Assembly (NCBI RefSeq): GCF_026427775.1
Contig: NZ_CP044532.1
Span: 2,232,001 to 2,296,000 of the forward strand
DNA length: 64,000 nucleotides
Direction: 5' to 3'
Source of the DNA: Arthrobacter sp. CDRTa11
Lineage (GTDB): Bacteria; Actinomycetota; Actinomycetes; Actinomycetales; Micrococcaceae
The position numbers and the translations under genes are program-made. Position 1 is the first letter of the stretch. Each line of letters starts with the position of its first letter. Below the pieces are notes generated by a model. That model saw only the letters and a program-made list of their open reading frames with translations. It was not told the DNA's origin and ran no database searches. Below, in pieces: positions 16,663-25,154 of the stretch.

Positions 16663-17778
16663 ATGATCGTCTCCATCCCTAAAGAAATCAAAAACAACGA
16701 GTTTCGTGTGGCCATCACTGCAGCTGGTGTGCACGAACTCAAAACCAACGGGCACCAGGTTCTCATCGAGTCCGGTGCCGGTGATGGCTCGGGCATCAGC
16801 GATCAGGAGTACATGCTCGCTGGGGCGGAGATAGTTCAGTATGTGGACGAGCTGTGGGCCAGGGCGGACATGGTTTTGAAGGTCAAGGAACCTATTTCGT
16901 CCGAATACCGTCACTTCCGAGAGGGGCTAACGCTCTTCACGTACTTGCACCTTGCAGCCGAGCCGGCACTGACGGAAGCATTGCTAGCCTCTGGCGTTAC
17001 TGCCATCGCTTATGAAACCGTCCAGGCAGGACGTTTCTTGCCGCTTCTGGCTCCAATGAGTGAGGTGGCGGGCCGGCTGGCGGTAACTGTTGGCGCGAAC
17101 TCTCTCATGGCTCCTGCCGGCGGGAAGGGCGTGCTTCTGGGTGGTGTTCCGGGCGTGCGCCCCGCAAAGGTCACGATTCTGGGCGCTGGAGTCGCTGGAA
17201 CCAACGCTGCTGCCATGGCCGTGGGCCTCGGCGCAGATGTTTCCATCCTGGACATCAATGTCTCCCGGCTTCGGGAACTTGATGCCCAGTATGCTGGCCG
17301 GCTCAAAACCATTGCCTCGAACAGTCTCGAGATTGAACGTTCCGTAACTGATGCGGATCTGGTGATTGGATCGGTGCTCATCCCCGGTGCCAAGGCTCCC
17401 AAGCTTGTGAGCAATGATTTGGTTTCTCGAATGAAGCCCGGGAGCGTCCTTGTGGACATCGCTGTCGATCAGGGGGGCTGCTTCGAGGACACGCGGCCCA
17501 CTACGCACGAGGAACCTACGTTCCGCGTACACGATACGGTGTTCTATTGTGTCGCCAATATGCCAGGTGCGGTTCCCAGCACTTCCACCTACGCGCTGAC
17601 GAACGTCACGCTGCCGTACGCCATCGCCTTGGCAAACCTGGGCGTCAAAAAGGCCCTCGAAAAGGACGCGGCACTGGCCGCCGGGCTCAATATCGCAGCA
17701 GGCAAGGTCACGAACAATTCGGTGAGCGACGCCCATGGGCTTGAGCTCGCTCCTTGGTCGGAACTCGTCAACGCCTAA
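16663..17778 (+). CDS. ald: Alanine dehydrogenase
   Basis: A 371-residue NAD-dependent L-alanine dehydrogenase that interconverts L-alanine with pyruvate, ammonia and NADH. With the start at ATG 16663 (MIVSIPKEIK, behind TTGAAGG), the substrate lysine in LKVKEP is residue 75 and the catalytic histidine in FTYLHLA is residue 96, matching the numbering of characterised enzymes. The NAD Rossmann motif GAGVAGTNAA and the segment VDIAVDQGGC are also present. It is followed by a strong hairpin terminator and is probably monocistronic. Set among an amine permease and a pyruvate-type aminotransferase, it may regenerate pyruvate and release nitrogen as ammonia; that link is inferred, and its promoter lacks the shared operator. 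Confidence 0.95.
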   Translation: MIVSIPKEIKNNEFRVAITAAGVHELKTNGHQVLIESGAGDGSGISDQEYMLAGAEIVQYVDELWARADMVLKVKEPISSEYRHFREGLTLFTYLHLAAEPALTEALLASGVTAIAYETVQAGRFLPLLAPMSEVAGRLAVTVGANSLMAPAGGKGVLLGGVPGVRPAKVTILGAGVAGTNAAAMAVGLGADVSILDINVSRLRELDAQYAGRLKTIASNSLEIERSVTDADLVIGSVLIPGAKAPKLVSNDLVSRMKPGSVLVDIAVDQGGCFEDTRPTTHEEPTFRVHDTVFYCVANMPGAVPSTSTYALTNVTLPYAIALANLGVKKALEKDAALAAGLNIAAGKVTNNSVSDAHGLELAPWSELVNA

Positions 17779-17789
17779 CGCTTTTCTTG

Positions 17790-17829
17790 GTCGCCTGCCC
17801 CGCCCCGCACGAGGGGGTGGGCAGGCGAC
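17790..17829 (+). terminator. Terminator of alanine dehydrogenase
   Basis: An 11-bp perfect stem: GTCGCCTGCCC (17790-17800) pairs with GGGCAGGCGAC (17819-17829), directly after the stop codon and after a CTTTTCTT stretch. Confidence 0.75.
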
Positions 17830-18258
17830 TCCGGCTGGCAGGGCTGATGTAACGACAAGGCCATACTGCTCCTCGCTACCAAATGCCCTCATACATGATT
17901 CTGAGGTGAGCCCCTGCAATAGGCTGGTTCCGCTATTGGCGCTTACGGTTTGAACGCAGATTTGGTTGCCCAGATGCAGCGACGTGCGTAGGGCAGCGAG
18001 GTTTTGAACTGGGCTACGAGCAGTGTCACATAGCCACCTTTTTTGGGGCTGTCTGACAGCAAAACCGTGGCGCGCTCCGAAACAGGGCTCTGCCCCTTCT
18101 TCTGGCGTAGGCCTGGTTCGCTGGGTTCCGTCCGGACTAACCGGTTGCCTGGGCTGGCCCAAGTTGACTACCCGCGGCGGCCGTAATTCTTCCCTTCCCG
18201 CCTGGCGCATCTGACCTAACCAACGTATCGATCACCACCAAGATAAGGACTCTTTCCC
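17830..18258. other. Intergenic stretch without a recognisable gene
   Basis: About 430 bp between alanine dehydrogenase and a small gene. Open frames on both strands lack ribosome sites and known domains. Nothing else was recognised. Confidence 0.4.
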
Positions 18259-18477
18259 ATGAACGCAGCAGGCGGACGTCTCGTTGTAGACGTTCAAACC
18301 CGAAAGGAATTGGACTCTGCCCTGGATCAAGCGGTGGACCGCCTGAAGCCGGCGGCCATGTCTGAACGCATTGGCATTTCGGTGACTCGGCTCGCTCCGG
18401 GCCGCTATGAAGCGCGTCTGAGTTGCGACGTCCCCCCCGGCGTGATTATCGAAAGGTGGGGGAGCCCGCTGCAATAA
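18259..18477 (+). CDS. Small hypothetical protein
   Basis: A 72-residue open frame starting at ATG, 8 bp after AAGGAC. The sequence (RLVVDVQTRKELDSALDQAVDRLKP, then ISVTRLAPGRYEARLS) has a plausible beta-alpha-beta pattern and coding-like GC bias at third positions. It has no signal peptide, membrane helix or recognisable family. It stands alone between alanine dehydrogenase and the metY riboswitch. Its reality rests on the start context and composition only. Confidence 0.5.
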   Translation: MNAAGGRLVVDVQTRKELDSALDQAVDRLKPAAMSERIGISVTRLAPGRYEARLSCDVPPGVIIERWGSPLQ

Positions 18478-18850
18478 GCGGGTGGCAGAAAGTGTCGCAG
18501 TTGCGCCGGTCAGCGGTCTGTTGAATATCATCTCCCCGGTGCCTGAAGTACCGTGCACACCGTCTGACGGCGAGACCAGCGCGAAGCCTGCGGCAACCTT
18601 CGCCAGAAGTGGCAGTGGCGCAGACGTCAGCCCCGTCAACCATTCTTGATGGCGAAGGGGCAGATAAAAGGCTGGCGAAAGCAACGCGATGGCGGAACTT
18701 GAGGCATTTATGCGCCCCTTCCGGAGGAGAAGGCGGGGCGTCGTGGCATTTCAGATGCTTTCGGATTTACCGCACCCACAACAACTAGATCTGCAAGGTC
18801 ATATCCGTCGTAGCCGTCCCCGAAACAGTCCGGTGTTCCTACACTGGGGA
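18478..18850. other. Intergenic stretch upstream of the metY riboswitch
   Basis: No convincing gene. It should contain the metY promoter, since the aptamer begins at about 18851, but I could not pick out -35 and -10 boxes with confidence. Confidence 0.4.
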
Positions 18851-18970
18851 CAGGTTATGAGCGCCAGCGCCAAGCCCCGGCTCGCTGGCCGGCAACCCTC
18901 CATCCGCGGTGGGGTGCCCCGGGTGAGGACCTGGCTGTCCGGCAATGGCCGGATGGCAAGCGCGGCCCGT
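18851..18970 (+). ncRNA. SAM-IV riboswitch upstream of metY
   Basis: The segment resembles the actinobacterial SAM-IV aptamer closely. GCCAGC (18863 region) pairs with GCTGGC around CAAGCCCCGGCTC. The conserved core CGGCAACCCTCC, CCGCGGTGGGGTGCCCCGGG and GTGAGGACCTGGC follows, and it ends with GGCAAGCGCGG. It lies about 45 bp ahead of the O-acetylhomoserine sulfhydrylase start, the usual place, and would switch off expression when S-adenosylmethionine is plentiful. Identified from remembered family sequence; a covariance-model scan would settle it. Confidence 0.85.
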
Positions 18971-19013
18971 GGTGCTCCCAGCATGCCCCGGGCCCATGTC
19001 ATAGGAGCCTTGA

Positions 19014-20339
19014 ATGTCCAACGGATGGTCCTTCGAAACCCGCCAGATCCACGCCGGGCAGGAGCCGGATTCTGCCACTGGCGCCCGGGCATTGCCCATT
19101 TACCAGACCACGTCCTTCGTGTTTCCCAGCGCCGAGAGCGCGGCCAACCGTTTTGCCCTGGCCGAACTGGCGCCGATCTATACGCGCATCGGCAACCCCA
19201 CCCAGGATGCGGTGGAGCAGCGGATCGCCAGCCTCGAAGGAGGCCTGGCAGCGCTGCTGCTCAGCTCCGGCCAGGCGGCGGAGACATACGCGGTCCTGAA
19301 CATCGCCGAAGCCGGGGACCACATCGTGGCCAGCCCCAGCCTCTACGGCGGCACCTACAACCTCTTCGCGCACACGCTGAAGAAGTTCGGCATTACTGTC
19401 ACGTTCGTGGCGGACCCGGACAACCTGGACCAGTGGCGTGACGCTGTGCAGCCGAACACCAAGCTCTTCTTCGCCGAGGTGGTGTCCAACCCCCGCCAGG
19501 ATGTCCTGGACATTGAGGGCGTCTCCGAGGCCGCCCATGAGGCAGGCGTGCCGCTGATCGTCGACAACACGCTGTCCACGCCGTACCTGATCCGGCCGCT
19601 GGAATGGGGCGCGGACGTTGTGGTCCATTCGGCCACCAAATACCTGGGCGGCCACGGCGCAGCGATCGCAGGCGTCATCGTGGACTCCGGCAAGTTCGAT
19701 TTCAGCAAGGACCCGGAGCGGTTCCCCGGCTTCAACACCCCGGACCCCACCTACAACGGGCTTGTCTACGGCCGCGACCTCGGCGAGGGCGGCGCCCTGG
19801 GCGCCAACCTGTCCTACATCCTCAAGGCACGCGTCCAGCTCCTGCGGGACCTGGGGGCGGCGGTATCCCCGTTCAATGCCTTCCTCATCGCGCAGGGCCT
19901 GGAGACCCTGAGCCTGCGGGTGGAACGCCACGTGGCCAACGCCGGCGAAGTGGCCCGCTGGCTGGAAGCGCGTGACGACGTCGAATCCGTCGCCTACGCG
20001 GGCCTCCCCTCAAGCCCCTGGTACGAGCGTGGGCGCAAGTACGGCCCCAAGGGGACGGGTGCCATCGTGTCCTTCAATCTTGCCGGCGGCGCCGAGGCGG
20101 GCAAGCGGTTCGTGGACGCGCTGGACCTGCACTCACACGTGGCCAATATCGGGGACGTCCGGTCCCTGGTCATCCATCCGGCCTCCACCACCCACAGTCA
20201 GCTCTCTGCGGAGCAGCAGGCCGTGGCCGGCGTGACCCCGGGACTGGTCCGCCTCTCCGTGGGCATCGAGCACATCGATGACATCCTGGCAGACCTTGAA
20301 GCTGGCTTCCGTGCCGCCAAGGAGGCCAGCGGCGCCTGA
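19014..20339 (+). CDS. metY: O-acetyl-L-homoserine sulfhydrylase (PLP enzyme)
   Basis: A 441-residue Cys/Met-metabolism PLP enzyme that makes homocysteine from O-acetylhomoserine and sulfide. Recognised by FETRQIHAGQEPD, LPIYQTTSFVF, the cofactor segment SSGQAAETYA, the strand VDNTLSTPYL and the Schiff-base lysine in HSATKYLGGHG. Length fits the longer MetY group rather than MetB/MetZ. The SAM-IV riboswitch upstream supports a methionine-synthesis role. It is a housekeeping-type gene lying inside an accessory cluster, and links loosely to the sulfur module at the left edge. Confidence 0.95.
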   Translation: MSNGWSFETRQIHAGQEPDSATGARALPIYQTTSFVFPSAESAANRFALAELAPIYTRIGNPTQDAVEQRIASLEGGLAALLLSSGQAAETYAVLNIAEAGDHIVASPSLYGGTYNLFAHTLKKFGITVTFVADPDNLDQWRDAVQPNTKLFFAEVVSNPRQDVLDIEGVSEAAHEAGVPLIVDNTLSTPYLIRPLEWGADVVVHSATKYLGGHGAAIAGVIVDSGKFDFSKDPERFPGFNTPDPTYNGLVYGRDLGEGGALGANLSYILKARVQLLRDLGAAVSPFNAFLIAQGLETLSLRVERHVANAGEVARWLEARDDVESVAYAGLPSSPWYERGRKYGPKGTGAIVSFNLAGGAEAGKRFVDALDLHSHVANIGDVRSLVIHPASTTHSQLSAEQQAVAGVTPGLVRLSVGIEHIDDILADLEAGFRAAKEASGA

Positions 20340-20541
20340 CCAATGGCCTGTAGCTGGGGCTTTTAGCGGACCTTGCGGGGAGTTCTAGCCGGCATAGAGT
20401 AGAGCCGCTACGCGGTCCGTGCATACCGATTTTGGGAATTCGTGGCGGTCTAGAGTTCAAACCCCGGATAAAGGCGCTAACGAGGCAGATGCAACTCCGG
20501 CCAGTGCTTGTCATGGCGAGCCGCGCAGCAGGCTATGACAA

Positions 20542-21243
20542 TTATTCCTGGTCATCGATACTGAAAGAGTCTGCCTGCGCGCGTCCAAGAGGGTACGCCA
20601 TGTCGTCCCGTGTGCGTTGCGGCAGTGTCTGGGGGCCCGTCATGACCACATATGCGATGCAGGGCTTGTCGCCGATGTTCCTGTAAGCGTGGGTGCAGTC
20701 AGAAGCGAAATATATCGCGTCTCCCGTATCCAAGCGGTGGGATAGTCCGTCAATAGTCATTTCCAGGATGCCGCTTTCGACCACTACATACTCTGACCAA
20801 CCAGGTTGATGGGGCGGATATGTACCGCCGTCAACACCAGCCTCCATTTCGAGCCGGCCCATTTCGAAATTGACGTTCTCAAGTACTGGAGATGTGACCC
20901 TGCGCCAAAAGCCCGGTTTTCGTCCGCGTCGTTCTGGTTCCTGGACGATCTTCTGATCTTGGCGTCGTATAACGGATACTCTGCTCTGCGTCTGACTGGC
21001 CAGAAGACGTGAGACGCTCACTCCCAACGCACTGGCGATTTGGTCCAGGGTCAGGACTGTTGGAATTTTGTCACCCCGCTCGATGGCTGAGAGCATGCTG
21101 CGGCTCGAGCCGCCGCGGGCAGCAAGCTCGTCCAGAGTGAATCCCAGGCGCCGTCGTTCGGCTTTGACCCTTGCCCCGATTTCAAGGGCGAGGTGACGCC
21201 GGCGTGTGCCGCCGGGGGCTTCGTCCTCGTTCGTCATGGTCAC
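20542..21243 (-). CDS. XRE-cupin transcriptional regulator (PuuR-like)
   Basis: A 233-residue regulator with an N-terminal XRE helix-turn-helix (about 30-80: FTLDELAARGGSSRSMLSAI, then ERGDKIPTVLTLDQIASALG) and a C-terminal cupin domain (about 135-215: HQPGWSEYVVVESGILEMTI, LDTGDAIYFASDCTHAYRN). This layout is that of PuuR and relatives, which sense amines or other small acids. It is on the same strand as the succinate-semialdehyde dehydrogenase-like gene and lies downstream of it, separated by a hairpin terminator at 21352-21402, so it has its own promoter. Control of the neighbouring dehydrogenase is plausible but not shown. Confidence 0.9.
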   Translation of the reverse strand: MTMTNEDEAPGGTRRRHLALEIGARVKAERRRLGFTLDELAARGGSSRSMLSAIERGDKIPTVLTLDQIASALGVSVSRLLASQTQSRVSVIRRQDQKIVQEPERRGRKPGFWRRVTSPVLENVNFEMGRLEMEAGVDGGTYPPHQPGWSEYVVVESGILEMTIDGLSHRLDTGDAIYFASDCTHAYRNIGDKPCIAYVVMTGPQTLPQRTRDDMAYPLGRAQADSFSIDDQE

Positions 21244-21351
21244 ACCTTACCCAGTCACCTGTGAATCCTTGTTCCGGTGCCGGCGAGGGGATGTAGTCCG
21301 GCAATAGGGTTGCTGCAATCCTGCGGTTATCGCATCGCGCGGGGACGGCCT

Positions 21352-21402
21352 GTGGGCCCTCCTCAGAAGCGAACGAGGTTCACGTTTCTTGGGAGGGCCC
21401 AC
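21352..21402 (-). terminator. Terminator downstream of the succinate-semialdehyde dehydrogenase-like gene
   Basis: GTGGGCCCTCC (21352-21362) pairs perfectly with GGAGGGCCCAC (21392-21402). The 29-nt interior can form a second helix (AAGCGAACG with CGTTTCTT). It lies 49 bp past the stop codon. Confidence 0.7.
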
Positions 21403-21450
21403 CGCTTTGCCAACCGTTCCTGTTGCGAGGGCGGTGGAAAGGTATGAACG

Positions 21451-22956
21451 TCAGTCGGCGTAAGGGTCCGCGATACCTACATATTGGGTGTAGAGGTACT
21501 CTTCAATGCCTTCGGTGCCGCCTTCACGTCCCAGGCCGGACTGCTTGACGCCGCCGAAGGGCGCGGCAGCGTTAGAGATGACGCCGGCGTTCAGGCCGAG
21601 CATGCCGGTTTCCACGCGTTCGCTCACGCGCAGGCCTCGGTTAAGGTCGCTGGTGAAGACGTAGGCCACCAGACCGTACTCGGTGTTGTTCGCGAGGCGG
21701 ATCGCGTCGTCCTCAGTGGAGAACGTGACGATCGGCGCGACTGGGCCGAAGATCTCTTCCTGCAGTATGCGGGCATCGGCAGCGACATTTTTCAATACCG
21801 TGGGCTGGTAGAAGTATCCGGGACCATCGACGGCTGCTCCACCGGTGAGGACCGTCGCCCCTGCTGCAACCGCGTCGGTGACAAGGGCATGGACGCTTTC
21901 GCGAGCCTTGGCATCAATAAGTGGTCCCACGTTGGATTCCGGATCGGTACCGCGGGCGGTGGTCAGGTTACTGATCTTGGCGGCGAACTTCTCGGCAAAG
22001 GTATCGGCGATGGACTCGTGCACGATGAAGCGGTTGGCCGCGGTGCAGGCCTCGCCCATGTTGCGCATCTTTGCCGCGACAGCCGCCTCTACTGCCTTAT
22101 CGAGGTCCGCGTCCTCGAAAACCATGAATGGGGCGTTGCCGCCGAGTTCCATGGAGGTGCGCAGGACCTTGCCAGCGGCCTCGCGGATGAGGGCCTTGCC
22201 CACTGGGGTGGAGCCGGTGAAGGAGATTTTTCGAAGGCGGTCGTCCTTGATCAACGGGCCGGTGACCGCACCTGCGGTGGAGGTTTGGATGACGTTCAGG
22301 ACCCCGTCGGGAAGCCCGGCTTCCTGCATCACCTGGGCGAACAGCAGGCTGGTCAGCGGGGTGAGATTGGCTGGTTTGAGGACCATGGTGCACCCGGCGG
22401 CGACGGCAGGGGCCACTTTGCGGGTGGCCATGGCCAGTGGGAAGTTCCAGGGGGTGATCAGCAGGCACGGGCCTACAGGCTTCTTCTGAACAAGCAGGCG
22501 GTTCTTACCGTCAGGAGCCTGGGAGTAACGCCCGCTGACACGCACAGCTTCCTCGGAAAACCAGCGCAAAAACTCGGCACCGTAGGTGACCTCGCCGCGG
22601 GCTTCAGCCAGAGGTTTGCCCATTTCCAACGTCATGAGCAGGGCGAAGTCCTCGGCGCTTTCGGTGACCAAATCAAAAGCGCGGCGCAGGATCTCACCGC
22701 GTTCCCGTGGCGCGGTACGTGCCCAGTCAGCCTGGGCAGCAGCTGCGGCGTTGAGGGCAGCCGCACCGTCTTCAGGACCGGCATCGGCAATGCTGAGCAG
22801 GACCTTGCCTGTTGCTGGATCCTCGACATCGAAGGTCTTCCCGGAGTGCGCAGGGCGCCACTGACCATTGATCAGCAAACCCGTGGGTACGGAAGACAAC
22901 AATTCACCTTCGCGTGCTTCGGAATTCAGGTCCGGGGCGGTCAGTGATGACAACAT
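21451..22956 (-). CDS. NAD(P)-dependent succinate-semialdehyde dehydrogenase (GabD-like)
   Basis: A 501-residue aldehyde dehydrogenase of the GabD group. Visible are ITPWNFPLAMATRKVAPAVA, LKPANLTPLT, FTGSTPVGKAL, the general-base glutamate in SMELGGNAPFMVF, the nucleophile in NMGEACTAANRF and the C-terminal APFGGVKQSGLGREGG. The start at 22956 (MLSSLTAPD) is preferred; 26 extra residues of the longer open frame look non-coding. The enzyme would oxidise succinic semialdehyde, or a similar short aldehyde acid, to feed the citric acid cycle, for example after GABA transamination. The PuuR-like regulator lies downstream. Its promoter does not carry the 30-bp operator. Confidence 0.92.
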   Translation of the reverse strand: MLSSLTAPDLNSEAREGELLSSVPTGLLINGQWRPAHSGKTFDVEDPATGKVLLSIADAGPEDGAAALNAAAAAQADWARTAPRERGEILRRAFDLVTESAEDFALLMTLEMGKPLAEARGEVTYGAEFLRWFSEEAVRVSGRYSQAPDGKNRLLVQKKPVGPCLLITPWNFPLAMATRKVAPAVAAGCTMVLKPANLTPLTSLLFAQVMQEAGLPDGVLNVIQTSTAGAVTGPLIKDDRLRKISFTGSTPVGKALIREAAGKVLRTSMELGGNAPFMVFEDADLDKAVEAAVAAKMRNMGEACTAANRFIVHESIADTFAEKFAAKISNLTTARGTDPESNVGPLIDAKARESVHALVTDAVAAGATVLTGGAAVDGPGYFYQPTVLKNVAADARILQEEIFGPVAPIVTFSTEDDAIRLANNTEYGLVAYVFTSDLNRGLRVSERVETGMLGLNAGVISNAAAPFGGVKQSGLGREGGTEGIEEYLYTQYVGIADPYAD

Positions 22957-23550
22957 AGCGGATGTTCCAATCGTGTAGATAGTTGTTGGGATTTCAGCCG
23001 GGAGCTGCGTTCCCGGCTGAGGATAACCAGGCACCGGCCCGCGCGGCTTGTGATTTCGGCGCCGGTGGGCATAGATCTCCTGCCGAGGGCAAGGAGCGCG
23101 GGTACTTTCGGCTTATGCAGCATTCACGACTGGCCGGATAGAGCCTGTCGCAGTTCTTGCCCTTCCAGGTAGCCCTGACGTTTTTAGTGGACGTTTGCCG
23201 TTTTCAGGGAATCATGCGCAACGGGTCAACAGTCCCGGGACTGCCTTTGAGGTGATGTCGAATGTTATCGGCCGTTGAAGTTCCGGCGTGAGGCAGCCCG
23301 GAGATACTGCGTTCTCTGGCCTGAGGCGTTGGCGTATGGCCGTCGGAGTTTATTGGCGATGCGATGGATTCGATGAGGCAGCGCCGAATGAGGCGTTTAC
23401 TTAGCCCCGTCCGGCGGGCGAGGACTTGGTGGGTTGGACGACGGCCGGAGCTGATCTCGTCGGCCAACACTGCGTTGACTCGTTGAACGGCCCATACTGG
23501 CATTTTGTGATTGGGCAAGGTTCTCCCTAAGTTCGTGGTGGTGCCGGGAA
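22957..23550. other. Intergenic stretch between the dehydrogenase and the Baeyer-Villiger-type monooxygenase
   Basis: About 590 bp. A 99-codon minus-strand frame (23204-23503, MPVWAVQRVN...) contains RRTGLSKRLIRRCLIES, which could be a helix-turn-helix fragment, but lacks a ribosome site and family support. I treat the stretch as non-coding or debris. Confidence 0.4.
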
Positions 23551-25119
23551 TTATTCGCCGTACATGAAGCTGGACAGGAAACTGTCCAGGTCGGTTCCGC
23601 CGCGACGACTCTCGCCGACGGCAGCACCGGCTTCGACGAGCTCCTGCGCCCCCCGCTCCGAGTCTGTCGTGAAGTCGGATCTGTTCCACGCGGCGATCTT
23701 GCGGTAGTCCTCCACGCTGCCTGACCAGTTGTTGATGATGCGGCCAGCAGGGTTCTTGTACCAGCTGGAGCAGTTAGAGGCGAATGCTGAGTCTTTCAAT
23801 TCTTCCTGCAAGGCGCAGTTGTACAGCTCGAGCGTTGCTGGGGATACCTCGACCCAACTGCCTTCCTCGGCCCTCATCTCGTGCAGCATGTCCGTGACAT
23901 ACTTCTGCTGAATCTCAAGCATGCTGATGATGGAATTGTGATTGAGGTTGGTGTTGGGGCCATAGATCATGAACATGTTCGGGAACCCGTCCACGGTCAT
24001 TCCCAAGTAGGCTTCAGGGCTGTCCCCCCAGCGTTCTGCAAGGTCGACCCCATCCCGTCCGAAGATCCGAAGAGCGCCATGGAACGCCTGGGATTTGAAG
24101 CCTGTTCCAAAAATGATGACATCTCCTTCATGCAGGCTCCCGTCGGCCAGCACCACACCTTCGGGCACTACGCGCGAGATAGGTCCAGTGACCAGCTCGA
24201 CGTTTGGCCGCATCAATGCCGGGTAGTAATCGTCGGAGCGGAGAATTCGCTTGCATCCGAATTCGTAGTCTGGTGTAAGCTTCTGCCGCAGCTCAAGCTC
24301 TGGTACTTGGGCGGCAAGGTGGGCAAGTGCCTGATTCATTCCCTCGAGCTGGGCATCAGAGCCGTGACGTGTCCGCTCAAACCCATGTTCACGTGCCTGA
24401 TGGATGTTGTCCCTGCTTGCCTCAAAAAGGTCAGGGCTTGCTTGGAATGCGTTCAGTTCTTCCTGACTGAAAATCACCTGATTGCGCGGCAGCATCCAGT
24501 TTGCACTGCGCTGGAACACAACAAGTTCCGCTGCCACCTTCGCGACTTCCGGAATATATTGGACTGCACTCGCCGCGGTTCCGATGCTTAGAACGCGTTT
24601 GCCTTTCAATTCCACGCCGTGGTCCCACTGCGCCGAGTGGAAAATACTGCCGGCGAACGATGAAAGGCCGGGATAGCGGGGCGCTGAGGGAAGGTTGAGT
24701 TGGCCCCAGGCCGGAATGAGGAACCGGGCGTAATATACCTGACTGTCTGCGGCTGTCAGGCGCCAGCGGCTTTCGAACTCCTCCCAGCATGCTGTGACGA
24801 CTTCAGTGCCAAGGTGCAGCTGTTCTGAGAAGCTGAAGTAGTCAACCATGCGCTCGAGATAGGCCAGCAGTTCGTCCCGTCCTGCGTACATCCGGCTGAC
24901 AGTGAGATGCGGGAAGAAGCTGTAGTTGTAGATCTGGGCTTCCGTATCGCACGCTGCGCCTGGATAGTCATTGTTTCTCCAGACACCCCCAACGCCGTCA
25001 TTCCTTTCGAGGACGACAAAATCGTCGATACCCGCACGCTTGAGTTGCGCTGCCATGCCGAGTCCACCAAAGCCGGCTCCTAGAATCGCGGCAGTATGAG
25101 TCGTAGGTTCGGGTTGCAT
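23551..25119 (-). CDS. Baeyer-Villiger-type flavin monooxygenase
   Basis: A 522-residue FAD/NADPH monooxygenase. The first Rossmann motif is GAGFGG (14-19). The Baeyer-Villiger fingerprint FAGSIFHSAQW matches FxGxxxHxxxW, and SIGTAASAVQ marks the NADPH-binding fold. The C-terminal half has FGTGFKSQAF and MIYGPNTNLNHNS, usual in this group. The ATG at 25119 follows GAAGGGA and is preferred over an upstream TTG. It is downstream of the MHS-type MFS transporter by 35 bp and probably in its operon, thus under the shared operator. It would insert oxygen next to a carbonyl or oxygenate a heteroatom; substrate unknown. Confidence 0.9.
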   Translation of the reverse strand: MQPEPTTHTAAILGAGFGGLGMAAQLKRAGIDDFVVLERNDGVGGVWRNNDYPGAACDTEAQIYNYSFFPHLTVSRMYAGRDELLAYLERMVDYFSFSEQLHLGTEVVTACWEEFESRWRLTAADSQVYYARFLIPAWGQLNLPSAPRYPGLSSFAGSIFHSAQWDHGVELKGKRVLSIGTAASAVQYIPEVAKVAAELVVFQRSANWMLPRNQVIFSQEELNAFQASPDLFEASRDNIHQAREHGFERTRHGSDAQLEGMNQALAHLAAQVPELELRQKLTPDYEFGCKRILRSDDYYPALMRPNVELVTGPISRVVPEGVVLADGSLHEGDVIIFGTGFKSQAFHGALRIFGRDGVDLAERWGDSPEAYLGMTVDGFPNMFMIYGPNTNLNHNSIISMLEIQQKYVTDMLHEMRAEEGSWVEVSPATLELYNCALQEELKDSAFASNCSSWYKNPAGRIINNWSGSVEDYRKIAAWNRSDFTTDSERGAQELVEAGAAVGESRRGGTDLDSFLSSFMYGE

Positions 25120-25154
25120 AGGGGGATTTCCCTTCAATTCCGTCGAGGGCCTGC

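Noticed and set aside
16984..18210. 408-codon minus-strand open frame antisense to alanine dehydrogenase
   Set aside because: Overlaps most of a confidently identified gene and shows no domain or start signal.
21484..22947. 487-codon plus-strand open frame antisense to the succinate-semialdehyde dehydrogenase-like gene
   Set aside because: It mirrors the whole dehydrogenase, has no domain and no ribosome site; high GC makes long antisense frames common.
23204..23503. 99-codon minus-strand frame with a possible helix-turn-helix segment
   Set aside because: No ribosome site or family match; coding bias is weak.
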